60,000 nucleotides of DNA, from contig NC_088314.1 of assembly GCF_910592395.1 (NCBI RefSeq), forward strand, positions 16,839,998 through 16,899,997. Reading direction: 5' to 3'. This document shows, in pieces, positions 47,761 to 58,205 of this stretch. Origin of the DNA: Lineus longissimus (Eukaryota > Nemertea > Pilidiophora > Heteronemertea > Lineidae). Numbering within the stretch: the stretch's first letter is position 1; the number at the start of each line of letters is the position of its first letter. The translations under genes and the position numbers were made by a program. Below the pieces are notes generated by a model. That model was not told the origin of the DNA. It saw only the letters and a program-made list of their open reading frames with translations, and made no database searches.

Positions 47761-47850
47761 AAAGCACAGTCAACAGACACCCCTATACCTCACACTCAGA
47801 AACCGCAAGCGCCCACCCCTTCCTGCTATGGATGCAATATCGCTCGTTCA
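47757..47850 (+). repeat. Repeat shared with 50980-51050
   Basis: CTTAAAGCACAGTCAACAGA followed by CACTCAGAAACCGCAAGCGC and CCTTCCTGCTA is closely matched at 50980-51050. In the other orientation GTTGACTGTGCTTTAAG occurs at ~50581 and 50935. Confidence 0.75.
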
Positions 47851-47912
47851 CCAGGCTTCGCATTTTATACCACCAGTGTCCAGTGCCGAATCGTCGGAGC
47901 CAATCAGATTGC

Positions 47913-48240
47913 TGGACGCAAGGGCCCAACGCGCCGCGTAGCGGCAAAAAAGCGAAGCTGGCGAAACATTTATAACGGGTCACCGTCACTTATTATTGGA
48001 CTTATAGCGCATTTACGGGGTTGCAACTATTTTGCTTTATAGTGTCACCAGGAAAGAAAAGCATGCGACCTAACGCCGATCTATTTGTATAAAGTGATAA
48101 TTGGAAGTCATATAGTAGGAAAAATCAATAAAATAATCATTCCATTTCGTCTTTTGAGGGCATTTTTGATTGTAAAAAATATATGTGTACGTCACCGGAG
48201 TCTCTGCAATGATAATTTTATCACAGCAGTCTCGCGCAAG
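47913..48240 (+). repeat. Duplicated ~330-bp segment, copy 2
   Basis: Partner of 44137-44465. Here it runs directly into GTCTCGCGCAAGTAGAAGTT and the CGTCTGGC hairpin, without the ~650 bp extra in copy 1. Confidence 0.75.
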
Positions 48241-48281
48241 TAGAAGTTCTTTACCTATTAGTTCTTCACTTATTAGTCTCA

Positions 48282-48470
48282 ACGTCTGGCGCAAAGCCAG
48301 ACGTTTTCCAATACGATTTCACTACGATGTTTGACAAGAAGGAGCAGTGCGCGAGATATGCTAATGAGCAGACTTCCCTCGCTTGAGTTTCTGAAGAATG
48401 TTCCATATCGCGCTAAGCTCATCACTACTGATTATGACAGGCGTGCAACGGTAGGTATCTCCTCCCCAAC
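48282..48470 (+). pseudogene. Small coding-family fragment, copy 2
   Basis: It follows the hairpin CGTCTGGCGCAAAGCCAGACG (48282-48302). The frame RSSARDMLMSRLPSLEFLKN-VPYRAKL (ending ~48418) is shared with the copy at 50280-50400. The sequence then departs from that copy after DYDRRA. A plus-strand frame downstream (48503-48790) contains QCPHC and TTCRKCTGQC, again Cys-pair motifs, but its limits are unclear. No full gene can be assembled. Confidence 0.4.
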
Positions 48471-48799
48471 TTCCACCCTAATACGGTACAATAAGTTACC
48501 ATTTGATGGGAATGGGACAATGCCCTCACTGTGTATGGAGTCATAGGGATAAGAAGACATTATTCATTAGTGTTGGTACAAGTGATTTTGCCCAAAAAGC
48601 ATGCGCATTCAAAAAACAAAATATGCAAGGTATCACGTACATGACCATGACGACGTGCAGAAAGTGCACTGGCCAGTGCATACCCTATGGCTATGTACTA
48701 GTAAACATGGTAAACATGAACAACATCATTATTCATCGGCAGTTCATTTTACTCCGAGCTTTTCCTGAGACATATAGCCATGATGATTAGGCCTACCAT

Positions 48800-49280
48800 G
48801 TACCATGATCAATAACAGCACCAGATCATGTAGATGTCAACAAGTTCACATGAACCGTATAATCCCGCATGGCGCATGTGGGGCATGCGTCTAAACCAAA
48901 GCCCCAAAATCACTTGTTTTGGTCCATTTCAGTTTCACTTGTGTTTCCCCCGTCTCCCAGTCCATAATACATTTACAGTTTACAATCCCCCATCATGGCC
49001 CAACAAAAGGTCATCGGTTGACTAAAGGAACACAACTGTTCAATGTATTTATAGTTGAATGCGATCAAACTACGTCTTTTCAATCGTGGATTGTAAATTT
49101 AACCCCATGGGCCTAGGGAAGGCCCTATAACAATACTTTCGACACAGTTATTATCTCCTTTGCCTCCACCATGTTACACACAGTGCTCACTGCTGATTCT
49201 AAAATGCGCCACCTAGTCAAAACAGGACATATGTTCTTCTAGGAATAGATCTCTTTCCAATATTTCGTCATTCCACTATC
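48800..49280. other. DNA with no recognised feature
   Basis: Short frames (48834-49025, 48919-49116) overlap each other and show no domain or splice consensus. Confidence 0.35.
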
Positions 49281-49284
49281 GTCA

Positions 49285-50045
49285 TCACCTCATCATACTT
49301 TCATTGACATTACAGGCACACATCCACAGAGCACTCTTCAAATCATCTACACAGTGGTTATCCAACTAGGATTATAAAGGTAATTTCTTAGCCCCGCACA
49401 GTGGGTTTCAGTCTTGATAAAGGGGCACAATTGCTAGCAGCGAGGTAGGCAAGATAAAGTTAGACGAAGTAGCCGATAGGGGTCTCTCACCCCTCAAAGT
49501 CCGTCACAACTATTCAAGCTTGTACAAGGAATACATGCAGCGCTGACTCTAACAAGACCCAATGGGAATGTCGCACAGTCATCTGTCAAAAACAAGACCT
49601 ATGTTGCAGTATGATATCTTGCCAATATTTAATAATTGCACTATCGTCATCACCTCATCATACTTCATTGACATTACAGGCACACATTGACATTGACCAC
49701 TGTTGCAGTCAACGACACAGTCGCTATCCAAGTAGCATTATAGAGGTAATTATCATTATCATACCTCATTAGCATGTGAACCAATCACGTCGCGTCCTTT
49801 GCGATCACGGCAAAGCCCCATGGAATAATGTCTTTCACCGTTGAATAATTTTTCATATTCCATGCCTACAACTTCAATTTCTTCATATTCCATGGCTAGA
49901 AGTTCAATACTAATATAATATCCAAGATAAAGTTACAAGAAGTAGTCAATAGGGGTCTCTCACCTCTCACTGTATGTCCACACTATTCACGCTTGTACGA
50001 GGAATACATTCAATGCTGAATCTAACAACACCCAGTGCCCTTACT
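49285..50045 (+). repeat. Direct duplication of a ~350-400-bp segment
   Basis: ATCGTCATCACCTCATCATACTTTCATTGA... at ~49282 recurs at ~49642. The downstream phrases GATAAAGTTA(G/C)A...GAAGTAG, ATAGGGGTCTCTCACC and CTTGTACAAGGAATACAT at 49454-49533 recur at 49926-50010. The second copy carries extra sequence, including the inverted arm at 49757-49805. Confidence 0.7.
49757..49805 (-). repeat. Inverted-repeat arm (partner at 45963-46008)
   Basis: Inverted copy of the ACGCGACGTGATTGG...AATGAGGTATGATAAT segment. Confidence 0.6.
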
Positions 50046-50150
50046 CTGTATATTAGTCACTGGAAGATGGCCCATTTCACTCCTTCCTTCTACTTCACCT
50101 ATAATATCATTGCAAACGCCTCAGTTCTATGATATCACATTCACTTTCAG

Positions 50151-50464
50151 CTGTCATGCAACGCAACAACTGTGCTATCTGCCATCGCACATCAACGAAG
50201 AAGTGCAGCCGCCCACATTCCACCTCACGTCTGTCCGACCAGCTGCAATCCTCGAGGACGCCCCACTGTACCACGATTTCACTACGATGTTTGACAAGAA
50301 GGAGCAGTGCGCGAGATAGGCTAATGAGCAGACTTCCCTCGCTTGAGTTTCGGAAGAATGTTCCATATCGCGCTAAGCTGACCACTGCTGACCATGACAG
50401 GCGTGCATTGGACTGGTACAGGTTGGAACTGAACATTGAATATGCTGGTGGTGACGCTTTCTGA
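50151..50464 (+). pseudogene. Most complete copy of the small CxxC coding family (C-terminal exon)
   Basis: A CATTCACTTTCAG acceptor precedes a frame that reads MQRNNCAICHRTSTKKC, continues through RSSARDRLMSRLPSLEFRKN and PYRAKLTTADHDRRALDWYR, and stops at TGA 50462-50464 after AGGDAF. CAIC-x(7)-C is a partial zinc-knuckle pattern. The middle is shared with 48331-48440 and the EF...PYR core also with 45288. It could be the last exon of the gene begun at 46119/47643, because all parts carry C-x-x-C pairs, but linking exons were not found. I place it as a possible exon or relic with no assigned function. Confidence 0.45.
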
Positions 50465-50569
50465 TGAGAAGTTGGTCGTGACTGATGCAGTATCCTTGGA
50501 CTTGTCCACAGCATCGTTCAATCATTGCTCTCTGAGCTGCCTTGATTCTGTACTTACCCAAATACTAAG

Positions 50570-50630
50570 ACCAAATGCCTGTTGACTGTGCTTTAAGAGA
50601 GACTGGCGCCATGCCTAGAGATATGACTGA
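50570..50630 (-). repeat. Copy of the AGTCAACAGACACC repeat end, reverse orientation
   Basis: CCAAATGCCTGTTGACTGTG and CTTTAAGAGAGACTGGCGCC match 50925-50970 almost perfectly. Confidence 0.7.
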
Positions 50631-50934
50631 CCCCTATTGGCAAATTTGTATGACTTTATCTTGCCTACCTAGCTGCTGCCTATAGTCTCCCTTTAACTGC
50701 GGAACACTTCAAAGTCGATAAAATGCCATGTTCCACCTTTTAATGTGTTCAGACCGCCATTTTCAAAATAATCAAGTCAGGACACTGCCTTCTAGTCTCA
50801 TAATAAATTTTGCTTTCCTCAATAATAACATTTCTTCTTCTTCAATGCTTTCATCATTCCAAACTTCTCCTCCTCCGACTTTTACAGGGGTACAGTCATG
50901 GCAATCAAAACCCAAATACTGAGACCAAATGCCT

Positions 50935-50994
50935 GTTGACTGTGCTTTAAGAGAGACTGGCGCCATGCCTAGTCTCTCTTAAAGCACAGTCAAC
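50935..50994. repeat. Perfect 24-bp inverted repeat with 12-bp loop
   Basis: The arm at 50935-50958 (GTTGACTGTGCTTTAAGAGA...) is exactly complementary to 50971-50994, separated by GGCGCCATGCCT. It joins a reverse-oriented and a forward-oriented copy of the same repeat end, so it probably arose as a head-to-head junction. Confidence 0.9.
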
Positions 50995-51060
50995 AGACAC
51001 CAACCCCCTCAGACTCAGAAACCACAAACGCCCAACCCTTCCTGCTACCTTAATACTTCT

Positions 51061-51091
51061 GGGTTAGGGGTTATGGTTAGGGTTAGACATA
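51061..51091 (+). repeat. Short telomere-like repeat (degenerate GGTTAG)
   Basis: GGGTTAGGGGTTATGGTTAG then GGTTAGACA: four to five degenerate units. It is too short to indicate a telomere. Confidence 0.6.
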
Positions 51092-51099
51092 TATTAGTC

Positions 51100-51670
51100 A
51101 TGCAATACCCATCCGACGATTCGGCACGCGACGGTCCTCACAAAGAGCATGTAGTCGGTTCGTAACTGGTCCAACCTCGTTTACCCAGGGGTCATTACGC
51201 GCTCCTATGGTCACTTGCACTACCTGGTCGCATGTTGAGCTAAAACATATTTGATTGGTCAGCGAATAACGTTTGACATGCAAATAAAATGTAAATAATG
51301 TTTTGACACATGGCATAATCATGGCATATTGAATCGGCGAAAAGGACGACTTTTTAGACACGGATAATATATGAGCTAACGCCGATATAAAAAATTAATG
51401 GCCTCTACAAGATAATTGCGTCTTTTGAGTCGGGCCATGCGGGCAGCAAAATAGAACCGAAGAAGCACGTGTTACAAATGCCAATCGCAGCAATGTGAAA
51501 ATATTATTGAGATAATTGCTCAATTTTACAATTATTTGGTCGGCTTCAAACGGTTTTTGGTCATGTTGAAACAGTGCTGACACGTAGTGCCCAAATAGTC
51601 AGGTCATAGGTCAATCATAATACGTCACTCCCAGATTCTGGCGATGACGCGTCATATGACATAGGACTCA
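51100..51670. other. DNA with no recognised feature
   Basis: Minus-strand frames at 51098-51361 and 51395-51583 lack splice consensus and known domains. Confidence 0.4.
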
Positions 51671-52330
51671 TTAGGGAGTTTTTTTTGTATTCATGCGCGG
51701 CCAACCAAAGTCATTGATTTCATGGTCCTCACAGCATACCAGTGTTGATTTAGCAGTTGTTTTGGCAAAGACATGTTATTTGGAATTTCTGAAACCTGGA
51801 GCGCTACTCAATAGGCGGTTAACAAGAAACTACACATTTTACTGTTGTTGCCGACGTATTTGTACACTGAACTTTGGATGTGCGTCGGGCCCGTGTTGAA
51901 ATGCCGTCCTGTGCCAGTTGGTGCGTTTTTCGCAGATTTGTGCAAAGTTCAACATATCTCAAAAGTTCAATGGGTGACCCCGATTTTTTATTGATTTTTG
52001 TGTATCGTAAGCAACTGTCTTACACGGGAGAATGGTCGCTGTAAGAATTGTATAATATTTGGGGTTTTCCGTGATTGTCCGGCCCACTTGGCAATATTGC
52101 CACTTGGGATGGTGAACAGAGCTAGGAACCAATGCAACGCTTATGATTTAAAAGAAATAAAATGCTCGATTTAACATCCAGCAGAATCAAGGGAATCGGG
52201 CGTTTCCAGAGATATACGACACAAATGGGTTGTCCTCATGCAATCACATTGGAAATGCATTTTGAAATAGATGTTACGTCCTGTTAACGGGGCACGTCAT
52301 CATCGCGTTCATTCGGGAAAAACTCCCTAA
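51671..52330. mobile_element. 660-bp element with perfect 13-bp inverted ends
   Basis: TTAGGGAGTTTTT (51671-51683) and AAAAACTCCCTAA (52318-52330) are exact inverted copies. No target-site duplication is obvious and no transposase is present; the frame at 51693-51899 has no domain. It is likely a non-autonomous DNA transposon of unassigned superfamily. Confidence 0.65.
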
Positions 52331-52345
52331 CAAGACCATAGACGA

Positions 52346-52798
52346 GAGGCAAGACCACCATTGATTTTTTAAGCCTTTTAGCAGTTCAATTGTCAATGTT
52401 TGACCGCGACGCATCAAATACTGCGTGGGGTTGTGAATCTGAAATTTTGATATGATATTCTGGACAGTCGGGCAAGTAAATGGTGAAAAGTAAACTGGTA
52501 GTTGACCACAGAAATGTTTTGATAATCGACAAATTGGACAATCATTGATATTTCCACTCTTTTCAGCCAACTGGCAGAAAAATCTCAAAACACGCCCCCT
52601 ATTACCAAATTAGCAAAATTCGAAATTAATTTTTTCATCAAATAATGTCTTTATATCTGTAGACTTGCCACAGCGTATATTTTTTCAATACCTCTCCAAA
52701 TATGTACTTGAGAGTTAAAAACATGCACTCGTCTAATTGATAGGCCTGGACCTCCAACCTATGAATATTCATTGGTGGTATTGTCTCACGAATGTACA
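52346..52798 (+). repeat. Lone satellite relic lacking the retroposon-like insert
   Basis: GAGGCAAGACCACCATTGAT... matches the first ~450 bp of the satellite unit. At the insert site it is uninterrupted (GAAATTTTGATATGATATTC at ~52441), like the array-edge unit at 6750, and also shares TGACCGCGACGCATC and GTGGTATTGTCTCA with that unit rather than with the array interior. It stops at ~52798. Confidence 0.9.
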
Positions 52799-52922
52799 GG
52801 GTCTATGGTGCAGCCATTTTGAATTGCTAATCAAGTAGACCCCGGATGTAGAGGTTGGGGTCTGTGGCGCAGCCATTTTGATTTGCTAATCAAGTCGACT
52901 CCGAATGTACAGGTTGTAACTG
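52799..52922 (+). repeat. Two tandem ~62-bp units
   Basis: GCAGCCATTTTGAATTGCTA-ATCAAGT occurs at ~52812 and, with few changes, at ~52874. Confidence 0.75.
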
Positions 52923-53700
52923 GTCCTACGTAGGGTTTTCCAAGGTTGGGTTCGCTGCAAGTGGTGACATCTGGCGTTTTCAGTAGCTAACTTAAACTTT
53001 AATGCCTGTGTTCTCCAATTAAACGGATATCGGTACGCCATTCGAATTTACACGTGGGCCAGGAAAATAGAAATACAGTTATACGCAATGCCATAGTTGG
53101 TAGTGCATTTATCATTTCTCACCAAATGTGACTCTAACAGTAATTCTATTCAAGTTTCTCATCACCCTATCACCAAGACGGGCCACTTTAATCGGTGTGA
53201 CTACTTGCATTTATGATAACAAATATTGACTGGCAACTCCTGGTTTTGTTTCCTGGTATTATTTCCTTGCAAAGATATTCATTGAATCCATAACTACACC
53301 CGATTCATGAGTACAAAAGAAGACATATATTGAGTTTTATTTCGCATGACATGCTCAAGCAAGTGCAGGCAGGTTAGTGTCTCATCTTTCGGTGGGAGAG
53401 CTGGCCTGGGTATTGGCAAAAACGCAGACAGTTTTGTCTATCATTACCTTCTAAATCAAGGCTAACACAATATTTAGCAGCGAACTTCGCAAGATGAAGT
53501 GTAGAAGTCCTACGCCATGCTTGCGCGTGATGTTGGGAACTCACAAATCTAAAGAGGTTTTCATAGATCCTACCATTTCCATATAAGCTTATAAATCATT
53601 CTAACCATTTGAGGCATGCTTATGTCACAAGAATCAGGCAACAGTCGGCCAATAGGAGCGATAGCCATTTGATTATGAGCCGATTTCTTGTAAACGTACA
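52923..53700. other. DNA with no recognised feature left of the retrotransposon
   Basis: AT-rich, no splice-supported coding sequence, no clear repeat. The frame at 53609-53821 runs into the retrotransposon terminus. Confidence 0.4.
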
Positions 53701-53773
53701 GTGTAAAAGCCCCTCATTTTGTGTCATTCAAACTTACCTATGGAACACTTTTGCATGTTACTCCATTTGGGCT

Positions 53774-53903
53774 CAAACACAAGAGTATCCCTTTAATTTT
53801 TTAAAGGGAGAACTGAGTTAACAGCTTGGCCGCCAGGCGGCGCCCTGACCGATCCCGCGAGATCGCGCCGATCTCATGCCGCCATATTCAGTCTTTACTC
53901 TTG
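53774..53903 (+). repeat. DIRS left inverted terminal repeat
   Basis: From CAAACACAAGAGTATCCCTT to TTTACTCTTG; the right copy at 59882-60000 is its reverse complement, with a ~10-bp indel near GGCGGCGCC and a few substitutions. Confidence 0.9.
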
Positions 53904-54195
53904 TGCTTCAACGAAGCACATCGTTTTTTCAAAGCTGCCGTGAATTCGATTTAAAACCAAATTCAACCAGCCAAGTCTGCGATTTTTGGGTTCATTCACC
54001 TTCGGAGTAGACCGCCAAACTAATCTTGGCATTAGTATTGTCCAGTCTATTTAATTATAGACCTTTCTTAGCTAGCTTAGTCGACCCGGCTCCATTATTT
54101 TGATCTTGGTAGGGTAGATTTACGTAGGCTATTCTCTTCTCTATTGTAATGAACAAGACTCAGATCCATTGCAATAGTGATTAATTCAAGTAGGC

Positions 54196-56484
54196 ATGTT
54201 TTCCTTTCCATTAATAATTGCGTCCTTTCTGGCCTACTTGGGGTTCCCAGTGTTTTTATTGGCATTGGTACCATTTTTTATATGGCGTACCCCTCCGACG
54301 GCGTCCTTTGTCTCACCACAAAGGACTTCGTCTGGTGGCGGGAAACGGGCCGCGAAGACACCTAAACCCTCTTCCGGTTCCGTTTCCGGGCAAATAACCC
54401 GGAGGTCTACCAGACCTTCCGCCACCACCCCTTCCGTCAGCCGAGTTCCGGTTCCGGCCGCGGCTGCGAAGGATGCGGGATCAGACATTATCAATGTCTG
54501 TGGTCCCAAGGGAGACTTACATCCAGTAAGTCTCCAAGGGTTTAATATACCCCGGACCTCAGGGAACCTTCCGGTTCCTCTGTCGTCCGCTCCCCCGAGT
54601 ACAAGCCCTTTGTACCCGCGGGAGCACCCTGCTTCCGGTCCGCCGATTGCAGTTCCGGTTGCTGACGCGGGTTCCCGTTTTTCAGTAACCGAAGACTCTA
54701 CTGGGGGTTTTTCTCAGTCTTTACTGCGAAATAACCCCAGTCCTCACGGACACAGTAGAGTAGGGACGGACTTTATAACGCCACCTCCGAAACGCCATGC
54801 GTCTTCGGTAACAGCATTTCCGCCCTCCGTACCTCCTCCTAAAAGGGCAACCGGTAGCTCCATACCGGCGAAGGAGTTACGGGCATTTCCGGTTTCGGAC
54901 TTCGTCCTACCGGAAATGCAGGCACCTCCCTACGTTGGCCAACCTCTTAGGTGGAGCCAACCGGAAGTGCCACCCCCTCCTCGTAGCAGAGGCGTCGTTC
55001 CCATGGAACGAGCTACGCAGAGGGGACATCTGTACTCTGGTTCAGAATATGGGCAACTTCCGCTTCCGGAAGACCCATTCGCCCGTACATACGGCTTCGA
55101 AGGTTCGCTTATGCGCTCACCCTCTCCTCAACCGCCCGTCGTTGAGAGAAGCCGCATGTCGGGTCCGGAACCCGAGTCGGGACAGCAACTGTCCCAGCTC
55201 ATCCAGATGGTAGCGAGTCTTACTGATAGACTCAGCCATCTGGAGCAGGGTTCCGTTTCCTCTGGTGCGCCTGGTCCCATCGGATACCCACCATCCGACT
55301 CCTCTATTTTAGAGGAATTTTCTGAGAACGAGAGTTCTCAGCCAGGCTATCGCTCCCCCAATCAGGAGGAGCTGTCACCAGAGGAGGCCAGTATCTTGTC
55401 GGATATGAGGACACTCAGATCCTTGATCAGAGCGTACCTCCCGCAGGATCTGTGCCCTACCCCGCCGGAACTGCCAGCCTAATCAACACCGACCTTTTCA
55501 CTTTGGGGACAGGAAGTGGATCCCAATCCACAGGTCTCTCAGGGCTCCACTCGGGCACTTGAATTCCTTCCTCCCTCCCCGTCGGTGGTGGCAGTCTCTG
55601 AACTTTTGGAGCGTACAATCAGAGACTCCCAAGGCGCCCACCAACGTACTTCCATCCCTGTCCTTCCGGCAGCCGGACCGGAAGCTTGGTGTAAACCGGG
55701 GAAGTTGTTCACGGCACAACTTACTTCCGTTAGGCAGTACCGCGCTGACTATTATCGAGTCAGCTCGGCCGGCTGTCCAGCTGCAGCATCGACTTCCATA
55801 TTAAAGGACGATGTACAGCTGGACCAACTTGTGCCTAGGGTGACCTCCTCCTCGGCTTACCGAGAACTCAGAGCACAAGAGGGTCTGGCCAAAAACACGT
55901 TAGCGGTGCTCTCCTACGCAGAGCACACTAACCTGGCCCTAGCCAGATCCCTAAAGGATAATGAGTCACTATCTGATGACACAAAATCGCTTGTGACATC
56001 CTTGTCACATTCGATTAGGCACGCTATTGCTCTGTCCGCCAAGACCGCAGCAAATAGCGTCCTACTCCGTAGAGACGCCGCACTGGGCTCTCTCAATGTC
56101 ATCAGATCCCTCCAGCTGGAAGGGGCCTTAAGAACCGCTCCTATGGACGGTTCTTTCCTGTTCGCAGATTCTGTACAAGAGGCGGCTCAAGTACAGAAAG
56201 ATTGGGACAAATTATATGCCCCCACTGCGACACAGAGGGCCAAGACCTCTCTACCTAACGCTAGAAAGATAGAGAGGCCCCAGCAGGCATCGGGTTCAAT
56301 CCCGTACGCCAGGCAGGTCCTGCCTAGGCCTACCCCGCCTAGTCAGCCTGCTCCTGCTGGATCGTTCCGACGGGAAGCGGAGGGTCGCCGGACTGGAAAG
56401 AGGAAAAATACTTCCTCTAACGTGGGTGGATCCGGTCCGACTAGGCACTCCTTTCGTCCAAGGGGTGCAGGCTGGAAGAAGTGA
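54196..56484 (+). pseudogene. DIRS gag-like ORF with an in-frame stop
   Basis: One frame spans 54196-56484, broken by a TAA at 55480-55482; both halves (428 codons before, ~333 after) lie in the same frame and read as one protein. The N-terminal half is Pro/Ser/Arg-rich and disordered-looking; residues ~330-345 (QLSQLIQMVASLTDRLSHLE) suggest a short coiled coil. The second half contains helical sequence (HTNLALARSLKDNE, RHAIALSAKTAANS) and ends in a basic Arg/Lys/Gly tail (RREAEGRRTGKRKN, RPRGAGWKK) of the kind that binds nucleic acid. No CCHC knuckle is present, as is usual for DIRS gag. The first ~30 residues from the first ATG are unusually hydrophobic, so the true start may be later. The stop could be a mutation or a readthrough codon; mutation is likelier given the other breaks. 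Confidence 0.75.
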
Positions 56485-56559
56485 CTCCCCCCTCCTTTCT
56501 CCTCCCGGACGCAAAAAGGAGCCGGCTTCGGTAGTCGGGGGCCGTCTGCAAAAATGTGC

Positions 56560-58200
56560 AGACGTTTCGGACGATTGGTGCCGCAAGGGGTCCCCAGTCC
56601 CAAACATGTTGAGGTACGGAGTGAAGCTAGATTTCAACCGTACCCCCCCCCCCCCCCGACTACCATATATCCAACCCCAGTTCAGCCACCGAAGGACCCA
56701 GTCAAGGCCTCTGCCCTCCAAGCAGAGGTCGCGACATTACTGGAGAAGCAAGCTATCCAGGTCCTTCAAAATCCATGTTCCCCGGCTTTTACAGCCACGT
56801 TTTCTTGGTTCCCAAGAAAGCAGGGACATGGAGGCTGATCATAGACCTTTCCAGGTTAAACACCTTCTTGAATGTTCCTCATTTCAAGATGGAAACCACC
56901 AGGTCTATAGCAACGGCGATACAGCCCAACGATTGGGCGGTATCGATGGATTTAACGGATGCGTACTTACATGTACCGATCCATCCAGACTATCAACACT
57001 TCCTTCGATTCCATTACGAAGGAAAGACGTATCAATTCAGGGCCCTGCCGTTCGGTCTGGCATCGGCACCCCTAATTTTTACAATGATAGTCACAGCCTT
57101 CGTCGCTCCCTTTCATGTGATGGGGTTCAAGCTCCATCACTACCAAGACGATTGGCTACTCCGTTGCAAATCGCGGGAACTACTACTGCAACAACTTCAG
57201 GTTCTGAAGCAAAAAGTAGTTTCCGCAGGTTGGATTATCAACGAAACAAAGTCAGAATTCACACCATCCCAAGACTTCGTTTACGTTGGAGTTCGGTTCC
57301 TTACGGCCATAGGGAAAATGCTGCCCCCCCCCCCCCCTAGACAGGATAAAGAAAATTATTCATCTCGTCGCAGAATTCAGAGGAAGAACTCAAGCTTCCG
57401 CAAGGCGATGCTTGAGCCTTTTGGGACTTCTGAATTCGGCAGCAGACCAAATCCCTCTTGGCCGTCTATATATGTGTCCCATCCAGATGTTTCTAATGTC
57501 TATCTGAACAACGGGGACATGTCCATAAGGGGTCTATGGACAAGGGAGGAGACCATTCTTTCAATAAATATATTGGAAATGAAGGCTGTCCTTCTTGCCG
57601 TGAGGGCTCTTTCCCTTCACCTGAAGAATCGGAGAGTAACCCTGTTCTCCGACAATTCTACAGTAGTAGCATATGTCAGGAGACAGGGAGGCACAAAGTC
57701 CGGCATTCTTTGCCAGCTAACTTGGGAGCTTTACCATCTTTGTGCCGACCTTGGAGTATCGATATGTGCCAGACACATACCGGGCAAACGCAACATCCTT
57801 GCCGACGCCCTGTCCCGTCAGGACAAACTAGTCCAGACAGAGTGGACACTCCATCAGGAGATTGTAGACGACCTTTGTCGCCTTTGGCATTCTCCGAAGG
57901 TAGATCTGTTCGCCACCAGGCTGAACAATCGCCTTCCCATCTATTACTCTCCACTTCCGGACGAAGAGGCCCTGGAAGTCGACAGCCTTACAGCCTCTTG
58001 GGTCGGGCTGAACGCATATGCGTTTCCACCCCTCCCTCTCATCCAACCAGTCCTGAACTCATCTTGACCAGCCACCCGGTGAGAATAACTCTCATCGCAC
58101 CTTGCTGGCCAAATCAGGCCTGGTTCCCAGCCTTGCTGGAGCTCCTGATAGACCACCCCAGGAGTCTTCCTACTTGGAAGCACCTCCTGTGGCACCCCTG
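56560..58200 (+). pseudogene. DIRS reverse transcriptase-RNase H, frameshifted and internally deleted
   Basis: The N-terminal part (EVATLLEKQAIQVLQNP) is in one frame up to ~56780; the core follows in another (56775-58067): FYSHVFLVPKK, WRLIIDLSRLN, SMDLTDAYLHVPI, LPFGLASAPL and the catalytic YQDDWLL. Frame is lost at a poly(C) run near 57323-57336, where the natural continuation (AEFRGRTQASARRCL) lies in another frame up to ~57490. The RNase H part then resumes (INILEMKAVLLAV, LFSDNSTVVAYV, RHIPGKRNILADALSR), but its first catalytic-Asp motif and the segment before it are missing, implying a deletion near 57490-57520. A last frame change near 58055 leads to ITLIAPCWPNQAWFPALLEL. The enzyme normally copies element RNA into cDNA; this copy cannot. 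Confidence 0.85.
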
Positions 58201-58205
58201 GGGAG

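Noticed and set aside
51061-51091. Telomere
   Set aside because: Only a few degenerate GGTTAG units with ordinary sequence on both sides.
56426-57340. 304-codon frame overlapping the DIRS reverse transcriptase
   Set aside because: It is an out-of-frame shadow; the reverse transcriptase motifs, including YQDD, are in the overlapping frame.
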